64,000 bases of DNA. Source: Ralstonia sp. UBA689 (GTDB taxonomy: Bacteria; Pseudomonadota; Gammaproteobacteria; Burkholderiales; Burkholderiaceae). The DNA is taken from NCBI RefSeq assembly GCF_002298975.1, contig NZ_DBMV01000001.1, positions 62,001 through 126,000 on the forward strand, in the 5' to 3' direction. Position numbers and translations under genes: made by a program. This document shows positions 43,827 through 52,612 of this stretch, piece after piece (the first letter of the stretch is position 1; each line of letters begins with the position of its first letter). A model generated the notes under the pieces. That model did no database searches, was not told where the DNA came from, and worked only from the letters and a program-made list of their open reading frames with translations.

Positions 43827-44807
43827 TTATGCGAAGAAGCGCGCTACAGCGTCCGCCGGAATCTCAACTCCGGTGGTGTGCGCGCGTTGCAGCACGGCCC
43901 ACCAATAGCGATAGCTCGCACGGTCGTGCAGGCGACCCTCGTGCTGGATCGGGCCCCACGACGCGTCCTGTGCGGCCACAAGAATGGCGGCCGCCTTTGT
44001 CACTTCATTGTGCGACGGACGGAACGCGTCGACGATTGGTTCGATCTGGTCCGGGTGGATGCTCCACTTGCGCAGGTAGCCGAATGCGTTGCGGGCACGT
44101 GCGGCGTCAGCGCCAGCGCGGTCCGGGTGCTTGATGTCGGTGCTGACATTGTGCGACGGCACCTTGCCGTGCGCGTGGCACGCGGCGGAAATGTCGGTCA
44201 GCGCGCGGCGGATCAGCGGATGCTCGAACTGCTCCGGCGAGCCCATCGCCGAGCCGGGAATCGCACCGTTGTGCGCCGAGACGAAATCCATCAGCCCGAA
44301 GCTCAGGCATTCCACCTGCACCAGCGACGCAATGTCGAACACCTGTGCCAGCGCCCCGTGTGTCTCGATCAGCACGTGGATCGGCAGATGCCGGGCGATG
44401 CCGGCTGCACGCGCGGCCTGGTTGACGCGATCGGTTACGCGGGCGACTTCCACCACGTCGCGCACCTTGGGCACGGTCACGTATGCAAGGCGGCTACCGG
44501 CCTGGCCGACGAGGATGTCAACGTCCTGCGTCCAGGCGTCGTGGTTCGGGTCGTGGATGCGTACGCCGACGCGATTGAATCGGTTGTCGTCGCTGTTGAT
44601 GAGTGTGGCCGCCAGTTCGGCGTGCGTTCGCTCCTGGCCGATGGCGGCGCCGTCCTCGCAGTCGAAGGTGATGTCGAAGACGGGGCCAAGCGCTTGTTGC
44701 AGGGCGAGCGACTTGCGCATCAGCTTTTCTGCGCCAGCATAGTGGTCGCAGACCGGCAGTTGGGCCGGAGCGGCATCGTCCTGGAACAAGACCTCGGTGG
44801 GGTGCAC
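43827..44807 (-). CDS. HpcH/HpaI aldolase, CitE-like acyl-CoA lyase
   Basis: A 326-residue TIM-barrel lyase of the CitE/malyl-CoA lyase group. FDITFDCEDGAAIGQE carries Mg-binding acidic residues, HVLIETHGALAQVFDIA the catalytic Glu, and YLRKWSIHPDQIEPI the C-terminal signature. No CitD or CitF genes are present, so it is not citrate lyase proper. Related stand-alone enzymes cleave malyl-CoA, citramalyl-CoA or beta-methylmalyl-CoA. It lies between mdh and prpB and may feed the TCA cycle. Confidence 0.85.
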   Translation of the reverse strand: MHPTEVLFQDDAAPAQLPVCDHYAGAEKLMRKSLALQQALGPVFDITFDCEDGAAIGQERTHAELAATLINSDDNRFNRVGVRIHDPNHDAWTQDVDILVGQAGSRLAYVTVPKVRDVVEVARVTDRVNQAARAAGIARHLPIHVLIETHGALAQVFDIASLVQVECLSFGLMDFVSAHNGAIPGSAMGSPEQFEHPLIRRALTDISAACHAHGKVPSHNVSTDIKHPDRAGADAARARNAFGYLRKWSIHPDQIEPIVDAFRPSHNEVTKAAAILVAAQDASWGPIQHEGRLHDRASYRYWWAVLQRAHTTGVEIPADAVARFFA

Positions 44808-44861
44808 TGAGCGTTATCGGTTTGGGTGGCGCTTACTGCCCGGGCGCCGGAGTCTGGATGT

Positions 44862-44901
44862 AAAAAAACCGGAGGGTTCGCTGCCGATCCGCTCCGGTTT
44901 C
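44862..44901 (-). terminator. rho-independent terminator after mdh
   Basis: On the minus strand AAACCGGAGC...CCTCCGGTTTTTTTA: a stem of ACCGGAG with CTCCGGT, a loop of about 17 nt, then a T-run. It lies 18 bp after the mdh stop. Confidence 0.75.
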
Positions 44902-44918
44902 TTGTCAGATCATGCGTT

Positions 44919-45908
44919 TCAGCCCAGCAGGTGCTTCACGCCATCTTGCTCTTCTTGCAGTTCCTTGAGCGTGATGTTGATCTTCTCGCGGCTATAGGCG
45001 TCGATCTCGAAGCCCTTGACCACTTCGTACTTGCCGTTGGCCGTCGTGACCGGGAAGCCGAACATCACGTCTTGCGGAATCTCGTAATCGCCGTTCGACG
45101 GAATGCCCATCGTCACGATCTTGCCGTTCGTGCCCAGTACCCAGTCACGCACGTGATCGATGGCGGCGTTGGCAGCCGAGGCAGCCGACGACAGGCCGCG
45201 TGCGTCGATGATGGCGGCACCGCGCTTGCCGACGGTCGGCAGGAACACATCGTTGTTCCACGCCGGGTCGTTGATCATGTCCTTGACGCTCTTGCCGTCG
45301 ATGGTGGCGTAGCGGTAGTCGGCGTACATCGTCGGGCTGTGATTGCCCCACACGAACAGCTTCTCGATGCTGGCCACCGGCTTGCCGGTCTTGGCGGCGA
45401 TCTGCGACAGGGCACGGTTGTGGTCCAGGCGCAGCATGGCGGTGAAGTTCTCGCGCGGCAGGTCCGGCGCCGACTTCATGGCGATGTAGGCGTTGGTGTT
45501 GGCCGGGTTGCCGACCACCAGCACCTTGACATTGCGCGAAGCGACGGCATTCAGGGCCTTGCCCTGTGCCGTGAAGATTTGCGCGTTGGCCGACAGCAGG
45601 TCCTTGCGCTCCATGCCCGGGCCGCGGGGGCGGGCGCCCACCAGCAGGGCCACATCGACGTCCTTGAAGGCAGTCATCGGGTCGGAGTGGGCTTCCATGC
45701 CGGCCAGCAGCGGGAAGGCGCAGTCTTCGATCTCCATCATCACGCCCTTGAGCGCCTTCTGGGCCTTCTCATCGGGGATTTCCAGCAGTTGCAGGATGAC
45801 GGGCTGATCCTTGCCCAGCATTTCGCCCGCGGCGATGCGGAACAGCAGGGCGTAACCGATCTGTCCAGCAGCGCCGGTCACTGCGACGCGCATGGGTGCT
45901 TTTGCCAT
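44919..45908 (-). CDS. mdh: malate dehydrogenase
   Basis: A 329-residue NAD-dependent malate dehydrogenase, MAKAPMRVAVTGAAGQIGYA. The substrate Arg loop is ARPRGPGMERKDLL, and the catalytic pair is in LDHNRALSQIA and VWGNHSPTMYADY. It oxidises malate to oxaloacetate. The ATG at 45908 is used; an open frame extends to 46028. It is transcribed divergently from a GntR regulator gene across a 364-bp region. Confidence 0.95.
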   Translation of the reverse strand: MAKAPMRVAVTGAAGQIGYALLFRIAAGEMLGKDQPVILQLLEIPDEKAQKALKGVMMEIEDCAFPLLAGMEAHSDPMTAFKDVDVALLVGARPRGPGMERKDLLSANAQIFTAQGKALNAVASRNVKVLVVGNPANTNAYIAMKSAPDLPRENFTAMLRLDHNRALSQIAAKTGKPVASIEKLFVWGNHSPTMYADYRYATIDGKSVKDMINDPAWNNDVFLPTVGKRGAAIIDARGLSSAASAANAAIDHVRDWVLGTNGKIVTMGIPSNGDYEIPQDVMFGFPVTTANGKYEVVKGFEIDAYSREKINITLKELQEEQDGVKHLLG

Positions 45909-46197
45909 GAGAACTCTCCAAACGGTAGTGAAAAGCGGATCGCACTGCGCTGCACGCGCATCCTGGCGGGATGGCTGCACTGCCACGCAGGCATTGCCGG
46001 TAGCGGTCGCTTGCCGCATGGATCTCATGGGGCAGCCGGCTCGGGATCGGCAAGAGCCTCGCAGTTTACTGCGTCCGCATGACGAAGTGGAAACACCCTT
46101 ATGCTTTGCTCGAAGGCCTGAGGCAGCCGGCGTGGAACCGCTCGTCCGGAACAGGCGCGAGTGTAGGTCCGGCCTAGGGCGAAGTCAATCAATCTTC

Positions 46198-46220
46198 TGT
46201 CTTATATAAGACATAAGACA
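46198..46220. promoter_or_regulatory. palindromic operator upstream of the gntR gene
   Basis: TGTCTTATATAAGACA (46198-46213) is a perfect 16-bp palindrome. The half-site ATAAGACA is repeated directly at 46213-46220. GntR/HutC regulators bind short dyads of this kind, and the site lies 53 bp before the gntR start, so autoregulation is likely. No second full copy was seen near mdh or sdhC. Confidence 0.6.
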
Positions 46221-46272
46221 TTCTATAAACGGGCTGGACGCGTTTGTCGCTTTTGTGGTGAAATCGGCAGCT

Positions 46273-47085
46273 ATGTCGAGTACATCCAGCCCTCTGTCCG
46301 CCGCTGTGCCGCCGTCTTCGGGCGGCGAGGCTGGCGCGTCGCCTCTGACTGCGGGGGTAGGGGGCGGCTCGCCCACATTCAGCCCGCTGTATCAGCAGAT
46401 CAAGACGCTGATCCTGCAGAGCCTGCAGACCGGCGAATGGAAGCCTGGCGAGATGATCCCCAGCGAGATGGAGTTGGCGGCCCGCTACAAGGTCAGCCAG
46501 GGTACCGTGCGCAAGGCGATCGACGAGTTGGCAGGCGAGAATCTGGTCGCCCGACGCCAGGGCAAGGGCACGTTCGTCACCACGCATTACGAAGAGGGTG
46601 TGCAGTTCCGCTTCCTGCGCCTGATGCCGGAGCAGGGCGAGCAGCACTATCCGAGTAGCCGCGTGCTGGAGTGCAAGCGCATGCGGGCGCCCGCCGAGAT
46701 CGCCCGCTTGCTGGAGTTGAAGGCCGGCGACAGCGTGGTGCAGATTCGCCGTGTGCTGTTCTTCTCGGGCGAGCCGACGGTGTTCGAGGAAATCTGGCTG
46801 CCCGGTGCCAGCTTCAAAGGGCTGACCGCCGAGAGGCTGACCGAATGGAAGGGGCCGATGTACGCGTTTTTTGAAACGGAATTCGGCGTACGCATGTTGC
46901 GTGCCACGGAACGCATTCGTGCGGTGGCGGCCGATGCGGCCACGGCCGAGTTGCTGTCGGTGCAGGCTGCATCGCCGCTGTTGTCGGTCGAGCGCGTGTC
47001 GCATACGTTCGGCGACAGGCCGGTTGAGTTGCGGCGTGGTTTGTACGTCACGACGCGGCATTACTACCAGAATGAGCTGAGTTGA
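46273..47085 (+). CDS. GntR-family (HutC-type) transcriptional regulator
   Basis: A 270-residue regulator. A low-complexity start of about 35 residues is followed by the winged helix (PLYQQIKTLILQSLQTGEW, PSEMELAARYKVSQGTVRKA, RRQGKGTFV) and a UTRA effector domain (residues about 115-265). The ATG at 46273 is preferred over a GTG six codons earlier. It sits between divergent mdh and the sdh operon, so control of TCA genes is plausible. A perfect palindrome is just upstream. Confidence 0.88.
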   Translation: MSSTSSPLSAAVPPSSGGEAGASPLTAGVGGGSPTFSPLYQQIKTLILQSLQTGEWKPGEMIPSEMELAARYKVSQGTVRKAIDELAGENLVARRQGKGTFVTTHYEEGVQFRFLRLMPEQGEQHYPSSRVLECKRMRAPAEIARLLELKAGDSVVQIRRVLFFSGEPTVFEEIWLPGASFKGLTAERLTEWKGPMYAFFETEFGVRMLRATERIRAVAADAATAELLSVQAASPLLSVERVSHTFGDRPVELRRGLYVTTRHYYQNELS

Positions 47086-47355
47086 CGACGCGCCGCCGAG
47101 CTCCTGCCTGATGAGAATTCGGCAGATCCGCCGGCGTCTTGATTTGTGAGGCGCGCAACGGCGTATTGCGTGTCATGAAGACGATGTAAAGAGGACAATC
47201 GCCCACGCATCGCGCCACTGGCAGGCGAGGGCGGGAAGCACAAAAATGGAGCGCGGCGCGGGAAATTATTGGTGCGCTGCGCAACAAAAGCGCGCTAAAA
47301 TCTCGCGGATTTGTGCAAAGCAGTTTTGTTTGTTGATTAGCCAATGGGGTCTGAC

Positions 47356-47766
47356 ATGGCAGAAGCCGTCAAGAAAGCCAGACCGGAATTCAGGAACATC
47401 GGTTTGGGCGATATCGCCCGCTACCGCTTGCCCTGGGCCGGTAAGGTGTCCATCCTGCATCGTGCCAGCGGTGCACTGATGTTCCTTCTTCTTCCGTTCG
47501 TGCTGTACTTGTTCGAACAAAGTCTCACGTCGGAAATCAGTTTCGCCAAGTTCACGGCGCTTTTGTCCAACGGTTTCGCCAAGGTTGTCGTTCTCGCGCT
47601 CATCTGGGCATATCTGCACCACTTTTGCGCCGGCATCCGCTATCTGCTCCTCGATCTGCATGTCGGTATCGACAAGGCCACCTCGGCCAAGTCGGCAACA
47701 AGCGTGCTGATCGTCAGCCTGCTGCTGACCGTCGTGTTCGGCGCCAAGCTGTTCGGCCTGTTCTGA
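47356..47766 (+). CDS. sdhC: succinate dehydrogenase cytochrome b556 subunit
   Basis: A 136-residue membrane anchor with three helices. SILHRASGALMFLLLP is the SdhC signature (His-x-x-Ser-Gly at the quinone and heme site), and WAYLHHFCAGIRYLLLD holds the heme-ligand His. The ATG at 47356 has GGGGT upstream; an ATG four codons earlier is possible. First gene of sdhCDAB. The 270 bp upstream are A/T-richer near 47260-47340 and include TAAAAT (47296-47301), a possible -10, without a clear -35. Confidence 0.92.
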   Translation: MAEAVKKARPEFRNIGLGDIARYRLPWAGKVSILHRASGALMFLLLPFVLYLFEQSLTSEISFAKFTALLSNGFAKVVVLALIWAYLHHFCAGIRYLLLDLHVGIDKATSAKSATSVLIVSLLLTVVFGAKLFGLF

Positions 47767-47776
47767 GGAATCCGCA

Positions 47777-48142
47777 ATGGCACAAAACAATATCGGTCCC
47801 AAGCGCCTTGTCGTCGGCGCGCACTATGGCCTGAAGGATTTTCTCGCGCAGCGCGTCACCGCCGTGATCATGGCGGTCTACACCGTCGTGCTGCTGGTCT
47901 CGTTCCTGCTCTCGAAAGACACTTCTTACCAAAGCTGGGCTGGCCTCTTCGCCAACCAGTGGATGAAGCTGCTGACGTTCCTGGCTTTCCTGTCGCTCAC
48001 GTATCACGCCTGGATCGGCGTGCGTGACATCTGGATGGACTACGTGAAACCCGTGGCGGTGCGTTTGACGCTGCAAGTGTTGACGATTCTGTGGCTCGTC
48101 GGTTGTGCGGGCTACGCAGCTCAGATTCTCTGGAGGGTTTAA
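47777..48142 (+). CDS. sdhD: succinate dehydrogenase membrane anchor subunit
   Basis: A 121-residue three-helix anchor. LKDFLAQRVTAVIMAVYTVVLL is the first helix region, and LTYHAWIGVRDIWMDYVK contains the conserved His and Asp-Tyr of the quinone site. With SdhC it holds heme b and the quinone pocket of complex II. The gene starts 10 bp after sdhC and ends 3 bp before sdhA. Confidence 0.92.
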   Translation: MAQNNIGPKRLVVGAHYGLKDFLAQRVTAVIMAVYTVVLLVSFLLSKDTSYQSWAGLFANQWMKLLTFLAFLSLTYHAWIGVRDIWMDYVKPVAVRLTLQVLTILWLVGCAGYAAQILWRV

Positions 48143-48145
48143 GAC

Positions 48146-49924
48146 ATGGTCGCAGTCAAGACGGGTCTGCCGCGTCGCAAGTTCGACGTCGTGATCGTCG
48201 GAGCAGGTGGTGCGGGCATGCGCGCATCGCTGCAACTCGCAGAAGCCGGCCTCTCGGTGGCCGTGCTCTCGAAGGTTTTCCCCACCCGCTCGCATACCGT
48301 GGCGGCGCAGGGTGGCATCGGTGCGTCGCTTGGCAACATGAGCGAAGACAACTGGCACTATCACTTCTACGACACCATCAAGGGCTCCGACTGGCTCGGC
48401 GACCAGGATGCGATCGAGTTCATGTGCCGCCAGGCGCCGAATGTGGTCTATGAACTGGAACACTTCGGTATGCCGTTCGACCGTAACGCCGACGGCACGA
48501 TCTACCAGCGCCCGTTCGGCGGCCATACGTCGAACTACGGCGAGAAGCCTGTGCAACGTGCTTGCGCCGCCGCTGACCGTACCGGCCACGCGCTGCTGCA
48601 TACGCTGTATCAGCGTAACGTGCGCGCCAAGACCCACTTCTTCGTCGAATGGATGGCGCTGGACCTGATCCGCGACCAGGACGGCGACGTGCTGGGCGTG
48701 ACCGCGCTGGAAATGGAAACCGGCGAGGTCTACATCCTCGAAGCCAAGACGACGCTGTTCGCCACGGGCGGCGCTGGCCGGATCTACGCAGCCTCCACCA
48801 ACGCCTTCATCAACACCGGTGACGGCCTGGGCATGGCAGCGCGCGCAGGCGTTCCGCTGGAAGACATGGAGTTCTGGCAGTTCCACCCGACCGGCGTGGC
48901 CGGCGCGGGCGTGCTGATCACGGAAGGCGTGCGCGGCGAAGGCGGCATCCTGCGTAATAAGGATGGCGAGCGCTTCATGGAACGCTATGCCCCGACGCTG
49001 AAGGATCTGGCACCGCGTGACTTCGTGTCGCGCTCGATGGACCAGGAAATCAAGGAAGGCCGCGGCTGCGGCCCGAACGGCGACTACGTGCTGCTCGATC
49101 TGACCCACGTCGGTGCCGAGACCATCATGAAGCGCCTGCCGTCCATCCGCGAGATCGGCCTGAAGTTCGCCAACGTGGACGCCATCAAGGAACCGATTCC
49201 GGTTGTGCCGACCATCCACTACCAGATGGGCGGTATCCCGACCAACTATCACGGTCAGGTCGTGGCACCGAAGAACGGCAACCCGAACGAAGTCATCAAC
49301 GGCTTCTATGCAATTGGCGAATGCTCGTGCGTGTCGGTGCACGGCGCCAACCGTCTGGGCACGAACTCGCTGCTGGACCTCGTGGTGTTCGGTCGCTCGG
49401 CCGGCAACCACATCGTTGCGCAGAACCTGAAGAACCGCGAGCACAAGCCGTTGCCGGCTGACGCTGCTGACCGTGCGCTGTCCCGCCTGGCCAAGCTGGA
49501 TTCGTCCAGCTCGGGCGAATACGCGCAGGACGTCGCCAACGACATCCGCCGCAATATGCAGTCGCACGCCGGCGTGTTCCGCACGCAGGCCCTGATGGAC
49601 GAAGGCGTCCAGCGCATTCTGGAAGTGTCCGAGCGCGCCGCCAACATCCACCTGAAGGACAAATCCAAGGTGTTCAACACAGCGCGCATTGAAGCGCTGG
49701 AAGTGGCCAACCTGGTGGAAGTGGCGAAGGCAACGATGGTATCGGCTGCTGCCCGCAAGGAATCACGCGGTGCCCATGCACATAGCGACTTCCCGAACCG
49801 CGACGACGATAACTGGCTCAAGCACACGCTGTTCTACAGCGAAGGCAATCGCTTGGAATACAAGCCCGTGCAGATGAAGCCGCTGTCGGTGGAAAGCGTG
49901 CCGCCCAAAGCGCGCACGTTCTAA
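48146..49924 (+). CDS. sdhA: succinate dehydrogenase flavoprotein subunit
   Basis: A 592-residue flavoprotein. VVIVGAGGAGMRASLQL is the FAD dinucleotide motif. RSHTVAAQGGIGASLGN holds the His for covalent FAD. QFHPTGVAGAGVLITEGVRGEGG and HGANRLGTNSLLDLVVFGR mark the substrate site. It oxidises succinate to fumarate. Third gene of the operon; sdhB follows after 22 bp with AAAGAAGGACC as ribosome-binding site. Confidence 0.97.
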   Translation: MVAVKTGLPRRKFDVVIVGAGGAGMRASLQLAEAGLSVAVLSKVFPTRSHTVAAQGGIGASLGNMSEDNWHYHFYDTIKGSDWLGDQDAIEFMCRQAPNVVYELEHFGMPFDRNADGTIYQRPFGGHTSNYGEKPVQRACAAADRTGHALLHTLYQRNVRAKTHFFVEWMALDLIRDQDGDVLGVTALEMETGEVYILEAKTTLFATGGAGRIYAASTNAFINTGDGLGMAARAGVPLEDMEFWQFHPTGVAGAGVLITEGVRGEGGILRNKDGERFMERYAPTLKDLAPRDFVSRSMDQEIKEGRGCGPNGDYVLLDLTHVGAETIMKRLPSIREIGLKFANVDAIKEPIPVVPTIHYQMGGIPTNYHGQVVAPKNGNPNEVINGFYAIGECSCVSVHGANRLGTNSLLDLVVFGRSAGNHIVAQNLKNREHKPLPADAADRALSRLAKLDSSSSGEYAQDVANDIRRNMQSHAGVFRTQALMDEGVQRILEVSERAANIHLKDKSKVFNTARIEALEVANLVEVAKATMVSAAARKESRGAHAHSDFPNRDDDNWLKHTLFYSEGNRLEYKPVQMKPLSVESVPPKARTF

Positions 49925-49946
49925 CCGGAAAGAAGGACCCACAAAA

Positions 49947-50648
49947 ATGAAGCGTATTTTTGAAGTCTATCGCTACGATCCGGACAAGGACGCAGCTCCC
50001 CGCATGCAGACCTACGAGGTCGAACTCGATGGGCATGAGCGCATGCTGCTCGACGCGCTGGTCAAGCTGAAGAAGCTGGACGAGTCGATCGCGTTCCGCC
50101 GCTCGTGCCGCGAAGGCGTGTGCGGTTCCGACGCCATGAACATCAACGGCAAGAACGGTCTGGCCTGCCTGACCAACATGCGCGAGCTGCCCGAGAAGAT
50201 CGTGCTGCGTCCGCTGCCGGGGCTGCCCGTGGTGCGCGACCTGATCGTCGATATGACGCAGTTCTTCAACCAGTACCACTCGATCAAGCCGTTCCTGATC
50301 AACGACGAGCCGCCGCCCGAGAAGGAGCGTCTGCAATCGCCGGAAGAGCGCGAAGAGCTTGATGGCTTGTACGAGTGCATTCTGTGCGCAAGCTGCTCGA
50401 CGTCGTGCCCGTCGTTCTGGTGGAACCCGGACAAGTTCGTCGGCCCGGCAGGTCTGCTGCAGGCCTATCGTTTTATCGCCGACAGCCGCGACCAGGCGAC
50501 CAGCGAGCGTCTCGATAACCTCGAAGATCCGTACCGCCTGTTCCGCTGCCACACCATCATGAACTGCGTCGATGTGTGCCCGAAGGGCCTGAACCCGACC
50601 AAGGCCATCGGCAAGATCAAGGAACTGATGGTGCGCCGCGCGGTGTAA
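49947..50648 (+). CDS. sdhB: succinate dehydrogenase iron-sulfur subunit
   Basis: A 233-residue ferredoxin-type subunit. Cysteines for [2Fe-2S] are in FRRSCREGVCGSDAMN and GLAC, for [4Fe-4S] in CILCASCSTSCPS, and for [3Fe-4S] in CHTIMNCVDVCPKGLNP. It passes electrons from SdhA to the quinone. A hairpin follows the gene, before sdhE. Confidence 0.97.
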   Translation: MKRIFEVYRYDPDKDAAPRMQTYEVELDGHERMLLDALVKLKKLDESIAFRRSCREGVCGSDAMNINGKNGLACLTNMRELPEKIVLRPLPGLPVVRDLIVDMTQFFNQYHSIKPFLINDEPPPEKERLQSPEEREELDGLYECILCASCSTSCPSFWWNPDKFVGPAGLLQAYRFIADSRDQATSERLDNLEDPYRLFRCHTIMNCVDVCPKGLNPTKAIGKIKELMVRRAV

Positions 50649-50663
50649 ATCGCGAAGCACCCA

Positions 50664-50699
50664 GCGTCGCCGGAGCAGTTTTCCGGCGACGCGACTTTT
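50664..50699 (+). terminator. hairpin between sdhB and sdhE, possible partial terminator
   Basis: GCGTCGCCGG (50664-50673) pairs with CCGGCGACGC (50683-50692), loop of 9 nt, then GACTTTTAG. The stem is strong but the T-run short, so it may only reduce read-through into sdhE and gltA. Confidence 0.5.
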
Positions 50700-50704
50700 A
50701 GAGC

Positions 50705-50992
50705 ATGACCGCTGTGAATACTCCGACGTTCTCCCATCAGTCCGATCCGCACAAGCGCGCACGTCTGCGCTGGCGAGCTCGGCGTGGCCTGCTGGAGAAC
50801 GACATCATCGTCGAGCGTTTCTTCAACCGCTACGAGACGGAACTGTCGGATGACGACGTTGCCGCACTCACGCAGTTGTTCGAGTTGCCCGACAACGACC
50901 TGATGGATCTCCTGCTCGCACGCAAGGAGCCCGAGGGCGAACTCGACGTGCCGCAAGTCCAGCACGTCCTGACCTTGCTGCGCTCGGTCTAG
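50705..50992 (+). CDS. sdhE: FAD assembly factor SdhE
   Basis: A 95-residue small helical protein with the family motif RGLLENDIIVERFF (RGxxE). SdhE promotes covalent attachment of FAD to SdhA. Its place directly after sdhB fits. The ATG has a weak ribosome-binding site (TTTTAGAGC), and the gene ends 121 bp before gltA. Confidence 0.92.
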   Translation: MTAVNTPTFSHQSDPHKRARLRWRARRGLLENDIIVERFFNRYETELSDDDVAALTQLFELPDNDLMDLLLARKEPEGELDVPQVQHVLTLLRSV

Positions 50993-51113
50993 CACCGGCG
51001 CGCGAGAGGTTGCCGCAAGACGAATCGGTCCAGCCGCCCCCACGGCACCTTGCGATCCGTCTGGCGGGAGTCTCCCGTATTCATTTTCATAAACAGCAGA
51101 GAAGGAAACCGAC

Positions 51114-52415
51114 ATGACGCCGTCCGAAGTGAAAGCCACCCTATCGTTTTCCGATGGCTCGCCCAGCGTCGAGCTGCCGATCTACAAGGGCACGGTTGGC
51201 CCGGACGTGATCGACATCCGCAAACTGTACGGCCAGACGGGCAAGTTCACGTACGACCCCGGCTTCATGTCGACCGCGTCGTGCAATTCCAAGATCACCT
51301 ACATCGACGGCGACAAGGGCGAACTGCTGTATCGCGGCTACGCCATCGACGATCTGGCCAGCAAATGCGACTTCCTGGAAATCTGCTACCTGCTGCTCAA
51401 GGGTGAACTGCCCAACGGCAAGCAGAAGGAAGAGTTCAATGAAACCGTCATGCATCACACCATGGTGCATGAGCAGATGCAGTTCTTCCTGCGCGGTTTC
51501 CGTCGCGACGCCCACCCGATGGCTGTGCTGACGGGTCTGGTCGGTGCAATGAGCGCGTTCTACCCGGACGCCGCCAACATCAATGACCCGCGTGAGCGCG
51601 AGATCTCGCAGATTCGCCTGATCGCCAAGCTGCCGACGCTGGTGGCCATGGCTTACAAGTACAACATCGGCCAGCCGCTGATCTATCCGCAGAACAACCT
51701 GTCGTACACCGGCAACTTCATGCGCATGATGTTCGCCACGCCGTGCGAGGACTACAAGGTGAACCCGGTGCTGGAAAAGGCGCTGGACCGCATCTTCATC
51801 CTGCACGCCGACCACGAGCAGAACGCATCGACGTCGACGGTGCGGCTGGCCGGTTCGTCGGGCACCAACCCGATCGCCGCCATCGCTGCCGGTATCGCGT
51901 GCCTGTGGGGCCCGGCGCACGGTGGTGCGAACGAAGCCGCACTGAACATGCTGGAAGAAATCGGCACTGTGGACAAGGTTCCCGAGTTCATCAAGCAGGT
52001 CAAGGACAAGAACAGCGGCGTGCGCCTGATGGGCTTCGGCCACCGTGTGTACAAGAATTACGATCCGCGCGCCAAACTGATGCGCGAAACCTGCCATGAA
52101 GTGCTGAACGAACTGGGCCTGCACAACGACCCGCTGTTCAAGCTGGCCATGGAGCTGGAAAAGATCGCGCTGGAAGACGAGTACTTCGTCAGCCGCAAGC
52201 TGTACCCGAACGTCGACTTCTACTCGGGCATCGTGCAGCGCGCGCTGGGCATCCCGACCTCGATGTTCACCTGCATCTTCGCGCTGGCCCGCTCAGTGGG
52301 CTGGATCGCGCAGTGGGAGGAGATGATCACCGATCCGGAATACAAGATCGGCCGTCCGCGCCAACTGTTCAACGGCGCCGCCACACGCGAAGTGCCGTCG
52401 ATCGACAAGCGCTAA
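51114..52415 (+). CDS. gltA: citrate synthase
   Basis: A 433-residue type II citrate synthase. Catalytic residues lie in CLWGPAHGGANEAAL, MGFGHRVYKNYDPRAK and the C-terminal FYSGIVQRALGIP (Asp). It condenses acetyl-CoA with oxaloacetate. AGAGAAGGAAACCGAC precedes the ATG. It is the last gene of the sdh block and is followed by a strong terminator. Confidence 0.97.
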   Translation: MTPSEVKATLSFSDGSPSVELPIYKGTVGPDVIDIRKLYGQTGKFTYDPGFMSTASCNSKITYIDGDKGELLYRGYAIDDLASKCDFLEICYLLLKGELPNGKQKEEFNETVMHHTMVHEQMQFFLRGFRRDAHPMAVLTGLVGAMSAFYPDAANINDPREREISQIRLIAKLPTLVAMAYKYNIGQPLIYPQNNLSYTGNFMRMMFATPCEDYKVNPVLEKALDRIFILHADHEQNASTSTVRLAGSSGTNPIAAIAAGIACLWGPAHGGANEAALNMLEEIGTVDKVPEFIKQVKDKNSGVRLMGFGHRVYKNYDPRAKLMRETCHEVLNELGLHNDPLFKLAMELEKIALEDEYFVSRKLYPNVDFYSGIVQRALGIPTSMFTCIFALARSVGWIAQWEEMITDPEYKIGRPRQLFNGAATREVPSIDKR

Positions 52416-52435
52416 GCCGCTCGGCAGTACGCACG

Positions 52436-52467
52436 AAACCCCGCCTGGGAAACCGGCGGGGTTTTTT
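52436..52467 (+). terminator. rho-independent terminator after gltA
   Basis: AAACCCCGCC with GGCGGGGTTT around TGGGAAACC, followed by TTTG; the T-run is six bases. It closes the sdh-gltA region. Confidence 0.95.
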
Positions 52468-52537
52468 GTTGCCCGGAGCTTTCGTCAATTCGCGAAACCC
52501 CCTTTCGCCAGTCACGTCCTGTGCGAGACGGCCCGGG

Positions 52538-52546
52538 TGGCATAAT
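52538..52546 (+). promoter_or_regulatory. extended -10 element, candidate leuC promoter
   Basis: TGGCATAAT is an extended -10 (TGn plus CATAAT at 52541-52546), 66 bp before the leuC start. The -35 region is poor, which is tolerated for extended -10 promoters. No leucine-rich leader peptide was found. Confidence 0.4.
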
Positions 52547-52612
52547 CGATCACTCCCCACGAAACTGCTCGCGCGGCGCACTTTTTGAGGCGCGCTGTGC
52601 ACGGATCGCATC

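Noticed and set aside
52547..52612. Leucine attenuator leader before leuC
   Set aside because: No short ORF with Leu codons and no terminator/antiterminator pair could be found; only imperfect GC-rich dyads are present.
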